The position numbers and the translations under genes were made by a program. Shown in pieces: positions 11,901 to 23,784 of a stretch of DNA of 64,000 bases. Source of the DNA: Sipunculus nudus (Eukaryota; Annelida; Sipuncula; Golfingiida; Sipunculidae); the NCBI GenBank assembly GCA_026874595.1, contig CM049313.1:40328659-40392658 (forward strand), in the 5' to 3' direction. The notes beneath the pieces are model-generated. The model saw only the letters and a program-made list of their open reading frames with translations, was not told the origin of the DNA and did no database searches. Within the stretch, counting starts at the first letter, position 1, and every line of letters begins with the position of its first letter.

Positions 11901-13350
11901 TAACATACTAGGAAATGTTATAGAGACGTTTGCAAAATGTTACACATAACGTTATAAATGTTGTGCGTGTGGTTACATTTGCGACGTTGTTTTGGCACGT
12001 AAAATTAACGTATCTTAAACATTGCAAATTATTCGGTTCAATATGTTTAAATTACAAATATACTCAACGTTATTTCAAACATTAATATACGGTTTTATAT
12101 ACGATACGGTGGACAATGTAAAGCTGATAAAAATACAGATTTTTACGACGCTGTATACAACGGTCAAGAAACATGTTGGGAACGTTATGGTGAACGTCTG
12201 CAATACCTGGAAGTATGACATTTTAGGCAATTTCGATGAGACGTCTGCAAAATGTTACACATAATGTTTCACATGTATAGTGCATGTGGTTCCATTTGCG
12301 ACGTTGTTTTGCACGTAAAATGTACGTATCCTTAACGTTGCAAATTAGTCGGGTCTGTGATTGTAATTTTCAAATATACACAAAGTTATTAAAAATATAA
12401 ATATACTGTTATCTATACGTTATGGTGCACAATCTAAAACTGTTGAAAATACAGATTTCTACTGTTCTGTATGCAACGTATTTAACACATGCTGAGAACG
12501 TTACAGTGAATTTCTGCAATACTCGGAAGTATAACATTTTAGGCAATGTCGAAGAGACGTCTGCGAAATGTTATACACATAACGTTTCATATGTTGTGTA
12601 TGTAGTTACGTTTGCGATATTTTGGTATGTAAAATGGACGTATCATAAACGTTGCAAATTAGTCGGTTCAATATGTTTAAATTACAAATATACACAACGT
12701 TAATTCAAACATTAATATACGGTTTTATATACGATACGGTGCACAATGTAAAGCTGATGAAAATACAGATTTGTACGACGCTGTATACAACGGTCAGGAA
12801 ACATGTTGGGAACGTTATGGTGAACGTCTGCGATACCCGGAAGTATAACATTTTAGGCAATGTCGAAGAGACTTCTGCAAAATGTTACACACAACGTTTC
12901 ACATGTTGTGCATATGGTTACATTTGCGACGTTGTTTCGCACGTAAAATTAACGTATCTTAAACATTGCAAATTATTCGGTTCAATATGTTTAAATTACA
13001 AATATACTCAACGTTATTTCAAACATTAATATACGGTTTTATATACGATACGGTGCACAATGTAAAGCTGACGAAAATACAGATTTTTATGTACGTATCC
13101 TTAACGTTGCAAATTAGCCACCAATCAAAATGTGGTTTTATATGATACGGCATGCAACATACATTAAACGTTTAAAGGACGTGAAATATCTGTTGTCTCC
13201 CATACTCAGTAATATAACGTTCAACGTCACTGAAACATTTGCAGTATGTTGCACTCAACATGTTGTGTATATGGATATATTCCCGACGTTTTCCGGCAGA
13301 TAAACGCAATGTATCAGACACATTGAAAAACGGTGAATGTTGTTAAAAAG
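8990..13350 (+). repeat. Satellite 1: ACGT-rich dimeric higher-order repeat, 629-bp period
   Basis: Two related monomers of about 314 bp alternate as A-B dimers. The A marker GGTGGACAAT (GGTGCACAAT in the last two copies) falls at 9591, 10220, 10849, 11479, 12108, 12738 and 13052. The B marker GGTGCACAAT (GGTACACAAT in one copy) falls at 9905, 10534, 11164, 11793 and 12424. The dimer period is therefore 629-631 bp, and the array ends with two A-type monomers in a row. The core is clear from about 9480 to 13100. Both flanks (8990-9480 and 13100-13350) share the AACGTT/ACGT motif style but are diverged. Recurrent 60-137-codon frames are products of the repeat and are broken in most copies. Confidence 0.9.
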
Positions 13351-13439
13351 CACGCTACACAATTGTAATTACAAGGTTATAGATCAAAGGTTATCCAAAA
13401 TACATTTATCACAGCCACTTGTGAGCAGCAGGATTTATT

Positions 13440-16400
13440 AGCAGCAGCCACATGTAAATTGCAACCATGTATATTCACCCAAATATCAGTATTATTCTGC
13501 ATGTTCAACACCCTAGGTGAATTTTAACCTAATCATATGCACAAAAAGCCCTGTTAAATGCTAAAAATCTCTTTTTTATAGACACCCCCTAATGGCAAGT
13601 ATTAACAGCGGCCATCTGCAATCTGCAACCCTGTATATGTTCGCCAAAAGTATCAGTTAAATCCTGCATTTTCAACACCCTAGCTGAATTTTAACCTGAT
13701 CATATGCACAAAAAGCCTTGTAAAGTGCTAAAAATCCATTTTTGCTCCTCATTGGTACAAAAAGACAGCCAGCTCTCCCAATTTTTGTATACATATTTCT
13801 CCAAGGGGTCATCTGCAGCCCAAAACTTTTCAGACTAATCAGCCAAATAACACAGAATTTAGCTCAAGACACCACATGTATTAAAACCAATTTGATTCAG
13901 TACGGATGAAAACACTTTAAAGGATACCTCAAAATGGTAGGTATTAACAGGAGCCATATGCAAATTGCAACCATGTATGTTCACCAAAGTATCAGTTAAA
14001 TCCTGCATTTTCAACACCCTAGATGAATTTTTACCTGATCATATACACAAAAAGCCATGTAAAGTGCTAAAAATCCATTTTTTGCTCCTCATTGGTACAA
14101 AAACACAGCCAGCTCTCCCAATTTTTTTTGTATGTAAATTCTCCAAGGGGTCATCTGCAGCCCAAAACTTTTCAGACTAATCAGCCAAATAACACAGAAT
14201 TTAGCTCAAGACACCACATGTATTAAAGCCAAGGTGAGTCGGTACAGATGAAACACTTTAAAGGATACCTCAAAATGGTAGGTATTAACAGGAGCCATAT
14301 GCAAATTGCAACCATGTATGTCCACCAAAGTATCAGTAAAATCCTGCATTTTGAACACCCTAGCTGAATTTTAACCTGATCATATGCACAAAAAGCCATG
14401 TAAAGTGCTAAAAATCCATTTTTTGCTCCTCATTGGTACAAAAACACAGCCAGCTCTCCCAATTTTTGTATACATATTTCTCCAAGGGGTCATCTGCAGC
14501 CCAAAACTTTTCAGACTAATTGGCCAAATAACACAGAATTTAGCTCAAGACACCACATGTATTAAAGCCAAGGTGAGTCGGTACAGATGAAAACACTTTA
14601 AAGGATACCCCAAAATGGTAGGTATTAACAGGAGCCATATGCAAATTGCAACCATGTATGTTCACCAAAGTATCAGTAAAATCCTGCATTTTGATTACCC
14701 TAGCTGAATTTTAACCTGATCATATGCACAAAAAGCCTTGTAAAGTGCTAAAAATCCATTTTTGCTCCTCATTGGTATGAAAAGACAGCCAGCTCTCCCA
14801 ATTTTTGTATACATATTTCTCCAAGGGGTCATCTGCAGCCAAAAACTTTTCAGACTAATCAGCCAAATAACACAGAATTTAGCTCAAGACACCACATGTA
14901 TTAAAACCAATTTGATTCAGTACGGATGAAAACACTTTAAAGGATGCCTCAAAATGGTAGGTATTAACAGGAGCCATATGCAAATTGCAACCATGTATGT
15001 TCACCAAAGTATCAGTAAAATCCTGCATTTTCAACACCCTAGCTGAATTTTAACCTGATCATATGCACAAAAAGCCATGTAAAGTGCTAAAAATCCATTT
15101 TTTGCTCCTCATTGGTACAAAAACACAGCCAGGTCTCCCAATTTTTGTATACATATTTCTCCAAGGGGCCATCTGCAGCCCAAAACTTTTCAGACTAATT
15201 GGCCAAATAACACAGAATTTAGCTCAAGACACCACATGTATTAAAGCCAAGGTGAGTCAGTACAGATGAAAACACTTTAAAGGATACCTCAAAATGGTAG
15301 GTATTAACAGGTGCCATATGCAAATTGCAACCATGTATGTTCACCAAAGTATCAGTAAAATCCTGCATTTTGAACACCCTAGCTGAATTTTAACCTGATC
15401 ATATGCACAAAAAGCCTTGTAAAGTGCTAAAAATCCATTTTTGCTCCTCATTGGTACAAAAAGACAGTCAGCTCTCCCAATTTTTGTATACATATTTCTC
15501 CAAGGGGTCATCTGCAGCCCAAAACTTTTCAGACTAATCAGCCAAATAACACAGAATTTAGCTCAAGACACCACATGTATTAAAACCAATTTGATTCAGT
15601 ACGGATGAAAACACTTTAAAGGATACCTCAAAATGGTAGGTATTAACAGGAGCCATATGCAAATTGCAACCATGTATGTTCACCAAAGTATCAGTAAAAT
15701 CCTGCATTTTCAACACCCTAGCTGAATTTTAACCTGATCATATACACAAAAAGCCATGTAAAGTGCTAAAAATCCATTTTTTGCTCCTCATTGGTACAAA
15801 AACACAGCCAGCTCTCCCAATTTTTGTATGTAATTTCTCCAAGGGGTCATCTGCAGCCCAAAACTGTTCAGACTAATCAGCCAAATAACACAGAATTTAG
15901 TTCAAGACACCACATGTATTAAAGCCAAGTTGAGTCGGTACAGATGAAAACACTTTAAAGGATACCAAAAAATGGTAGGTATTAACAGGAGCCATATGCA
16001 AATTGCAACCATGTATGTTCACCAAAGTATCAGTAAAATCCTGCATTTTGAACACCCTAGCTGAATTTTAACCTGATCATATGCACAAAAAGCCTTGTAA
16101 AGTGCTAAAAATCCATTTTTGCTCCTCATTGGTACAAAAAGACAGCCAGCTCTCCCAATTTTTGTATACATATTTCTCCAAGGGGTAATCTGCAGCCCAA
16201 AACTTTTCAGACTAATCTGCCAAATAACACAGAATTTAGTTCAAGACACCACATGTATTAAAGCCAAGTTGAGTCGGTACAGATGAAAACACTTTAAAGG
16301 ATACCTCAAAATGGTAGGTATTAACAGGAGCCAAATGCAAATTGCAACCATGTATGTTCACCAAAGTATCAGTAAAATCCTGCATTTTGAACACCCTAGC

Positions 16401-17340
16401 TGAATTTTAACCTGATCATATACACAAAAAGCCATGTAAAGTGCTAAAAATCCATTTTTTGCTCCTTATTGGTACAAAAACACAGCCAGCTCTCCCAATT
16501 TTTGTATGTAATTTCTCCAAGGGGTCATCTGCAGCCCAAAACTGTTCAGACTAATCAGCCAAATAACACAGAATTTAGCTCAAGACACCATATGTATTAA
16601 AGCCAAGTTGAGTCGGTATAGATGAAAACACTTTAAAGGATACCCCAAAATGGTAGGTCTTAACAGGAGCCATATGCAAATTGCAACCATGTATGTTCAC
16701 CAAAGTATCAGTAAAATCCTGCATTTTGAACACCCTAGCTGAATTTTAACCTGATCATATGCACAAAATGCATTGTAAAGTGCTAAAAATCCATTTTTGC
16801 TCCTCATTGGTACAAAAACACAGCCAGGTCTCCCAATTTTTGTATACATATTTCTCCAAGTAGTCATCTGCAGCCCAAAATTTTTCAGACTAATCAGCCA
16901 AATAACACAGAATTTAGTTCAAGACACCACATGTATTAAAGCCAAGTTGAGTCGGTACAGATGAAAACACTTTAAAGGATACCTCAAAATGGTAGGTATT
17001 AACAGGAGCCAAATGCAAATTGCAACCATGTATGTTCACCAAAGTATCAGTAAAATCCTGCATTTTGAACACCCTAGCTGAATTTTAACCTGATCATGTG
17101 CACAAAAGCCCTGTCAAATGCTAAATATCCATTTTTCGCACCTTAATGGCACACAAACTCAGCCACCTGTCCCAATTTTTGTATGTAATTTCCCCAAGGG
17201 TTTACTTCAGCCCAAACATTTCAGACCAATCAGTGTAATAACACAGAATTAAGCCCAAAACTCCACTTGTATACAGCCAATGTTGAGTCTGTATGGATGA
17301 TTTTTGTAATATGCATGTTATATGTAAAAATTCCAATTTT
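13440..17340 (+). repeat. Satellite 2: 340-bp monomers, 680-bp dimers
   Basis: The marker CTCCTCATTGG falls at 13745, 14085, 14426, 14765, 15105, 15444, 15784, 16122, 16462 (one base changed) and 16800, spacing 338-341 bp. A diverged copy follows near 17138. Neighbours alternate between an AAACACAGCC and an AAAGACAGCC type, and between GCCATGT and GCCTTGT variants, so the array is mostly dimeric, with local breaks (two like copies at 14085/14426 and at 16462/16800). The first (13440-13690) and last monomers are the most diverged, as expected at array edges. It shares no sequence with satellite 1. Open frames of about 68-71 codons recur and are artefacts. Confidence 0.93.
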
Positions 17341-17415
17341 TTGTAATTTGACATGCAATTTAAAAAAAAAATTCCCCAATGGATGTCATTTAATCTATTG
17401 TACAAACCATTCAAA

Positions 17416-17419
<4 letters not shown>

Positions 17420-17478
<59 letters not shown>
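17420..17478. repeat. (AT)n microsatellite
   Basis: About 29 AT dinucleotides directly after satellite 2. Confidence 0.97.
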
Positions 17479-17480
<2 letters not shown>

Positions 17481-17527
17481 TATTAATAACTATGGTTATA
17501 GGCTTGATTCCATAGTTCAGTTTACCA

Positions 17528-17550
17528 TGAGAGAGAGAGAGAGAGAGAGA
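17528..17550. repeat. (GA)n microsatellite
   Basis: About eleven GA dinucleotides, followed by imperfect GAGA. Confidence 0.95.
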
Positions 17551-17579
17551 CAGAGTGAGAGAGAAATATTTATTTGACA

Positions 17580-18690
17580 TAAAAGTAATGTATCCATAAA
17601 CAATTATTCAACATCATTTTTTGTTTTAATTGTGTCTGGAGACTGTTGTTAAGGATTTTTATCTGCTGACACAAAAGCAACCTGTGACACATAGAGAAAT
17701 ATACATACATAATACATAATATGCAGGTTATGTGTTATACATTTCACAAAATATGAGATTATATGATTTAATGAGGAAAATTAGTGAGAAACTGGGAAGA
17801 TTATCCAATTGAGTTACTGAAATAACAGTTTGTAATCTATTTTAAGGGTTTTTTTGTGTTTGTTACAGATATAACAGTTTATCTGAAGGCATTTGTCTTT
17901 ATATGTATTAATGAAATTTTGTAGCAAATCAATCCTTGGAGACTATGAGTGAAATTTTGTCAATAATGAATTGGTCAGTTCATTTATGACTTTTGTTGTC
18001 ATATAATGTTTTTCAGTTAGTTGTCTGCTGTCTTATTTTTAGTTCTGGTTTTATTTGAAACAAGGGTATCTTTATGTCTTATGTCATGTTCGTGTGTCAT
18101 TGTCCTTGTTGAAAAATTAAATGTTTGTTAAAAATCGCTGTAGTGCTTCATGAGAGTATTTATAGTATAATTTTATTAAATTTAGTCTGAAAATGTCATT
18201 TATTTTTAAGAAAAACTTTTAATGATTTTTACATTATAAAGCTAAATCTGGATTAGAATTAATTAAACCTAAACTGGAAACATAATATATCTTATTTTTA
18301 AAACATTATACCTGATTCAATTCCCCAACCCTAACTTTAATATAAGTTGACACTTTATTTATATAACTTTATGGTCTATACCAGCACTCAGTGATGTATA
18401 TTTGAACATAATTTTCCTTAATTGTGGGCGTAATACATAACCAATGTTTGATGAAGGCCTATGTGTCACTGTGTGTTGCTAGCCTCCTCTCAAAATGAAG
18501 ATAATTTTTTTATTGTTTCGTATATGGCACATTTCCGCTTATATATGACATCCATATTTTGCTCTTATAAAAAAAAAGTTCATATAGATCAGACATAGGC
18601 CTATTTATAAGGGGGGGACTTTATTAAATACAATACATATGACTTTTTACTTATAACCTGTTGCTATAATTTATGTGATTGCATGGACAA
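17580..18690. other. AT-rich spacer, no gene seen
   Basis: No open frame with recognisable content on either strand, and no repeat matching elsewhere in the window was found by eye. Confidence 0.55.
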
Positions 18691-18694
18691 CGAG

Positions 18695-18695
<1 letters not shown>

Positions 18696-18727
<32 letters not shown>
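18696..18727. repeat. (TG)n microsatellite
   Basis: About sixteen TG dinucleotides, about 180 bp before the candidate first exon. Confidence 0.95.
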
Positions 18728-18728
<1 letters not shown>

Positions 18729-18905
18729 CATTCTAAGTCATTATTCATGATGTGGAGAGTGGTTCCACCTGGGGAAGGTGGCTCATAAATAGACGATAAA
18801 TAAAATGAACCTGACACTTTTTCATATATATTTTCCTACCCATGTCTACAGGCGTAACAAACTTGTGAAATTGGCGGGTAAAAAGTTTCAAAGCACCTAT
18901 CGTCC

Positions 18906-19019
18906 ATGTTTAAAAGAAAATATTTGGATATGATAGGAGGTTACGATTTCGGCATTTACTTTGTGCTGGCGGGAAATATGAATCTGCGGGCAGGCAAGAC
19001 GTGGTCGTTAGCTCCTTCG
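18906..19019 (+). CDS. Candidate first coding exon, unknown protein
   Basis: An ATG at 18906 follows an in-frame stop at 18879 and opens 38 codons that end at a consensus donor (TCG then GTAAGTATG), phase 0. The peptide begins MFKRKYLDMIGGYDFGIYF and contains NMNLRAGKTWS. The segment has clearly more CpG than its surroundings, as expected near a promoter. A strong acceptor-like site (polypyrimidine then CTACAG) lies at 18831-18851, so this may instead be a second exon with 5'UTR. From that acceptor another frame stays open for 26 codons (RNKLVKLAGKK start). I do not recognise the protein, and the signal could be chance. Confidence 0.3.
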
Positions 19020-19469
19020 GTAAGTATGTAATATGACAGTAGGCCCATCTAGGCCAATTTAACCAGCCAATGTCTTCAGGCACATCACTGTTTTCTTAGG
19101 TATGCGAAAACCCATAAAAATATTCTCTTCAAATTGAGTAATAATGACCATATGATAAGAAAGTTATTAAGATCTTTTATTATCGCTCAGGTCAAGTTTT
19201 ATGAATGTATGTCTTTGGTTTAGATTGCCTCGTCCAAAGACAAAATATTCCAATTCGCGCTGCTAGCTGTCTGCATAAACAATTACGCATGAAAAGAGAA
19301 TCCTAGTTGTTGATTCCACCACAAAGGTTTAGGGTAATTATAGCCAACCCGGACATAGTCAAAGACCATATCCCTAGAAGTGCAGGGTAGAACATAACTG
19401 CATTAAATGCGGCGGTATCCAGGACTCTGGATACCGCATAAAAAGCTTCAGTGTAAACTGGAGAACTTC

Positions 19470-19825
19470 AAACCCTTGTCAGAAAAAAAATCGTGTTAAA
19501 TCAAATATTGCATTTATGACAAGGAAACTGTAAGTAATCTAAGGGAGATGTAGTACTTTATTCGAATGACCAAGAAATTCAGATAAATATTATGTTTTAG
19601 TATGTAAACAAGACTCACTTTTAAAACTTTGCAACCCTTGCGCTTGCAAACCCTTGTCAGAAAAAAAATCGTGTTAAATCAAATATTGCATTTATGACAA
19701 GGAAACTGTAAGTAATCTAAGGGAGATATAGTACTTTATTGGAATGACCAAGAAATTCAGATAAATATTATGTTTTAGTATGTAAACAAGACTCACTTTT
19801 AAAACTTTGCAACCCTTGCGCTTGA
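19470..19825 (+). repeat. 178-bp tandem duplication, two copies
   Basis: Copy 1 starts at 19470 and copy 2 at 19648, each with AAACCCTTGTCAG at its head and CAACCCTTGCGCTTG at its tail. I see only two or three differences over 178 bases (for example GATGTAG versus GATATAG, ATTCGAA versus ATTGGAA), so the duplication is recent or is an assembly duplicate. Confidence 0.93.
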
Positions 19826-20695
19826 AACTGTCTCAGAATCTAAAACAATGAACTGCCTGACCTTTGCCCGCTGAGCCAACACGGCCCGTTACCACTTGTT
19901 ACACAGGCGGCTGCCGGCCAGCCGTGGCTGGGGGAAAACCCAGAGCACACATCGTTCCCTGTGTATCACTGTTTATTAGGATAATACATATTCTTCTAAT
20001 CAACATTTGAAGTGGACAAACACTGTCTAAGTGGTATGTTATATGCATATTTGATTAGAATATCTTAATTTCCTAACCAATACGACATTTTTAGACGAAA
20101 TATCAGAATTTAATTGTCATGTGGAATGTCGCCAGTTTCCTCATATCATCTTCTAGGGCTCTTGCACAGCTTAGCGTAGTAAGAGAGCACAGGTGCTAGG
20201 GCTAGGTAGAACAGAATAGTCTGTCCTCGGCTGGGACAGACTATTCACTGAAATGGAGTAAAATTGACCGAAATTGACCATGATAAAAACATTAAATGAA
20301 CTGGTTGTTTACCTGTTTACATGTTACCTGTGTCAATTTTCATCGAGTATGAGAATATAAGAGCATTTTATTTAAATTTTGATGAAATTTTTTATGAAAA
20401 CTTTGGTAAAACCCAGGTAAAACTTATTTTTCCCCAACCTAGGTTAAACCCAGGTTTTTACCGTTGTACTAAGTACAGGGTTGGCAAACCTGTTGGGAAG
20501 ATAGGTATAATCCCCTTCTCAGGGAAGAAAAGGAAATTTCTGGGAAGAAAAAAAAGTCAGGGAAGAAACTCTTTTTCCCACAGGTTCCCACAACCTTTTA
20601 TTAATAATATATAACATAGTAAATAAGCATATATACAGTGAACCACTTAATAATATATATCAGTTGTTCATTAAGCACACATTGTTGTTCAATAT

Positions 20696-21121
20696 TTACA
20701 CACTCAGATAGTTTAGACTTATATTCCATAGAACACAGTGAATCCAATAGTCCAAAACATGGTTTCTACGCAGCATCCTGTAAGTAGATACAAGCTTTTT
20801 TTTATGTTCCACAATGAACCTTTTCAAAGTTTTGACTGAACCATACCCACGGTTGAGACAGCCCATTTTATGGATACGGAGGATGCATATGCTGTGTGGA
20901 GGTTCAATACTAACTCCGCAAACCCTGCAGGTAGAGTAGGGCTCCCATTCTTTATTCCCATTTACCTGGATACAGCAGGCAAAGACATAGCTGAGTAGTA
21001 GAAAGCTGGATATGGTGCAGACTTTGTCTGAAGGCTGTATGGCAGCTGTGATGTACTCATGGTTACGCTTTGCCAACAAATCTATAACTCGCTGCTGCAG
21101 TCCAGTGGAGTTTTTTTCCAT
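20696..21121 (-). CDS. Unrecognised 141-codon open frame inside the hAT-like element
   Basis: The frame opens at MEKNSTGLQQRVIDLLAKRN, has a hydrophobic stretch (SSFLLLSYVFACC), then Cys/His residues spaced CRVCG...H...H...C that could suggest a metal-binding knuckle. It ends in a basic segment (VEHKKKLVSTYRMLRRNH). I cannot assign it to a family. It sits between the ends of the putative DNA transposon and could be a remnant of a mobile-element protein. With 141 codons in AT-rich DNA it is longer than most chance frames here, but a chance frame cannot be excluded. Confidence 0.25.
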   Translation of the reverse strand: MEKNSTGLQQRVIDLLAKRNHEYITAAIQPSDKVCTISSFLLLSYVFACCIQVNGNKEWEPYSTCRVCGVSIEPPHSICILRIHKMGCLNRGYGSVKTLKRFIVEHKKKLVSTYRMLRRNHVLDYWIHCVLWNISLNYLSV

Positions 21122-21424
21122 TTTTTATTTGGTGGAGGTAACCTTCTTATGCTTGCTTAACTGTTACTAAGTACATCTGCAGGGTTCTATTCTGGACTAC
21201 ATGACAGGGGCTTATACCCAGTTATCCTGGTGTCAACAGGGCTCGGTGTAACACTCCTGTGGGTCCTTGGTGTTTGTCATCCCCATTGCTTGGTCACAAC
21301 ACCAAGGAACCCCCGAAAGGTGCACTCATTTTTCAGTGAAACATGACTGTTAGGCAAAGTCTCCCCATTTAGCTTTCAGAGCGCTAACCCTGGGTGGGAG
21401 CCAACCATGATACATCTCACCGCC

Positions 21425-21495
21425 TGGCTTAGATTCAAACTCATGATCTCCCGGCTTCAAGTCCTGAACTCTACCCCTGAGCCACAGAAGCCGGT
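21425..21495 (-). repeat. tRNA-like SINE head with pol III A and B boxes
   Basis: On the minus strand GTGGCTCAGGGGTAGAG (21485-21469) matches the A-box consensus and GAGTTTGAATC (21442-21432) resembles a B box. The starts of the two boxes are about 42 bases apart, the tRNA spacing. GGCTT at the 5' side can pair with AAGCC at the 3' side like an acceptor stem. The T-arm stem is poorly paired, so this is a tRNA-derived SINE or tRNA pseudogene, not a working tRNA. The SINE body would extend towards lower coordinates. Confidence 0.55.
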
Positions 21496-21564
21496 AGTCC
21501 TGTGTCGAGTTGATGACCTTGATAAGTTGGATGGAGTAGGTGAGCTACCAGAAGACATGGCTGG

Positions 21565-21905
21565 ACTGCCAGTTACTAAGCTAAAGACCAGCTCAACTGT
21601 ACAAGCCGACCTCCACCCCTGAAGGGTATAAACTAATGTTGAGTTCATCCAAATTACTTAACTAAAAACCAGCTCAACTGTACAAGCCGATACCAACCCC
21701 TGAAGGTTATGAACTAAAGTTGAGTTCATCCTTATTACTTAACTAAAAACCAGCTCAACTGTACAAGCCGACTTCCACCCCTGAAGGGTATGTACTCATT
21801 TTGAGTTCATCCTAATCACACAGCTCAAGACAAGCCTTCAGCAACAACAACACCAATGGACTGAGTGGACTCAAGTTGAATTCATCTTGATTACTCAGCT
21901 GAAGA
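21565..21905 (+). repeat. 81-bp minisatellite, three clear copies plus a diverged one
   Basis: CCAGCTCAACTGTACAAGCC starts at 21588, 21669 and 21750, giving an 81-bp period, with CACCCCTGAAGGGTAT and TTGAGTTCATCC in each unit. A fourth, diverged unit follows to about 21905. Confidence 0.9.
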
Positions 21906-22199
21906 CTACATCATCCAGCCCCATAATAAAATGACACACCAGTCACATCAACATGGTTTGTTTGCATGTCCTTTATTTACCAAAGGGTGTGAAATCAATC
22001 ATTCTGATTTGCACTGATATAACAAGCCAAAATGACATTTGAACAACGTGACATACAGGTATGTTGTGAATCTTATTTCTTCCCCTTGGAAGAAATTGTG
22101 GGAAGAAAGTATTTCTTCCCTTCCGAAAGAAAATATTTCTTTCCATCCCTTTCCTTCCCTCCAGGAAGATTGTGCCAACCCTAAGTAGTGGGTAAAACC

Positions 22200-22779
22200 T
22201 GCAAACCCTGAAAAATACATTTAAAACAAGGGACCCATTGGTCACAGCACTCAGCGCATTTTGTAAAATTTCAGAAAATGCCAAATAAACATTTCTTTTT
22301 CTATTTTTTAGCATTTATAGAACTAAGATATATCTGGTGATAATCATGGTTCCCTGCTCAGGTCAGGATAAACATGGAAACCACCCCAGGTCATGTACTG
22401 CTGCTCATGTGTTTTAAGCAGTCTGTTACACCTGCTTTTATATATGCTAGGCATTTCATCTGAACAGCAATATGCTGTCAACTTATGATATTTTACTATA
22501 ATACTTCAATATTAATTTTTTAAATAAATAAGGACTCTTAACTTAATACTAACTGTCTTTCTGCCAAATAACCAAATGTACCATTAGACTCATTATATTT
22601 AATAATTCCTCTCCAACATATTAGTTTGGTTATGAAATCCAACAGTGTAACATGCAGTTTGCAACATGTACTGCATGGCCATTTATTTTAAATACATTTT
22701 GTGCACATTGACATACCATTTGTTAAAAATGATAACATTCCTTTTGATTTATGATTTTCATTTCAAGCTGACTTCTCTT

Positions 22780-22810
<31 letters not shown>

Positions 22811-23700
22811 TAATTTGAGAGGAACCTGTCAAATGCAAATAATCTATACATTGGACATTTAGCCATTATCTGAACACATTTATAGACTCCACAAACACTT
22901 ATAATTTATTTTACAATATTAAATTTAAAATAAAATTGACATTATCTGTCTGAAGAAACATAAGAATAAAAATGATTGATTCTTTAAAATAGTCTCTGTG
23001 AAAGAAAATCTAAAACCCCTACCCTTTCCGTTTCTCGCCTGAATTTAATGCTCTCATAAATTAGTCTTTTGAAGAATATTGATACTTGTACGTATAAATA
23101 TTTGTCAGAACAAATCAAAATTAGTAGTGATAAACTATGCAACAGTGCATTTGATGAAATTAAGGTCAATTTCAGTCAGTTTTAGTTAATTTTAGTCAAT
23201 TTTCAGTCAAGTTTGGTTGAATTCAGTGAACAGTCTGCTCTTTGCCAGTATCATAACATCTAGCTACAGGGCTGTAATGCAAACAATTCTTTTTAAATAT
23301 ACCTGTAATATAGTGTTTTAATCTTATAATAGTATGCTTCAGTTTGTATAATCCTGTCCATGATTGGGAATAAGCTTCTCGTTTTTGAATGGTTGCCTAA
23401 GTGCAGAATCATATATATATATATATGTGTATATATTATGTGTATATATTAAACAAAACGCGCCCTCACCCCCTGATTTTGAATAACTTGATCCGCAACT
23501 TTATATCTATAACCATATATAAACATTAATATAAAATGTTACCTTTTTTCACCTCTAATGAAGCTTCAGAATGAATTATTATTATAATCAAAACAATAAA
23601 ATAATAATCAAATTGTTGAAAGTAGTTCCTCTGACTTTTAATATAATTTGAGTTATAATCTTTACTTGATTACTTAGTTGTCTCTCCCATTTCAAATTCT
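22200..23700. other. AT-rich spacer with an (AC)n tract; no gene seen
   Basis: (AC)n lies at 22780-22802 and is followed by a short AT run. Another short AT run lies near 23410-23425. At 22225-22262 there is a minus-strand copy of the 3' terminus (GACCCATTGGTC, CTCAGCG) of the hairpin-headed family described at 31355-34210. A segment at about 23340-23410 resembles 34895-34965 (AATAAGCTTCTCGTTTTTGAA-like versus AATGAGCTTCTTGTTTGTGAA-like). Confidence 0.5.
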
Positions 23701-23711
23701 AATGTTGCCAG

Positions 23712-23784
23712 AATGTCAGATCACTGCAGGGGAATGCTAGAGAAGACCAGTATGATTTAGTTGTGAGGTGCAGCAGCATTGACG
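23712..23784 (+). CDS. Candidate internal exon, unknown protein
   Basis: Acceptor ATGTTGCCAG precedes 24 open codons plus one base, and donor GTAACA follows, giving phase 0 in and phase 1 out. The peptide contains RSLQGNARED and QYDLVVRCSSID, a composition unlike the Lys/Ile/Asn/Phe-rich chance frames around it. The entry phase matches the exit of the candidate exon at 18906-19019. I do not recognise the family. Confidence 0.35.

Larger units (their letters stand above)
20476..22180. mobile_element. Possible hAT-like non-autonomous element
   Basis: The left end CAGGGTTGGCAA faces a right end which, read on the minus strand, is GGTTGGCACAATC. Both are followed inwards by purine-rich subterminal sequence with repeated GGGAAGAAA. 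The same seven bases, CTAAGTA, flank the element at 20469-20475 and 22181-22187 and could be a damaged target-site duplication. CAGGG-type ends with 8-bp duplications are typical of hAT elements. The inside holds a tRNA-like head, a minisatellite and an unrecognised 141-codon frame, with no recognisable transposase. The superfamily call is inference. Confidence 0.45.

Noticed and set aside
14384-15269. 68-codon frames repeated in satellite 2
   Set aside because: Copies of one satellite monomer; interrupted in the other monomers.
21425-21495. Functional tRNA gene on the minus strand
   Set aside because: A and B boxes are present, but the T-arm stem pairs poorly and the acceptor stem is only partial. 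Better explained as a SINE head.
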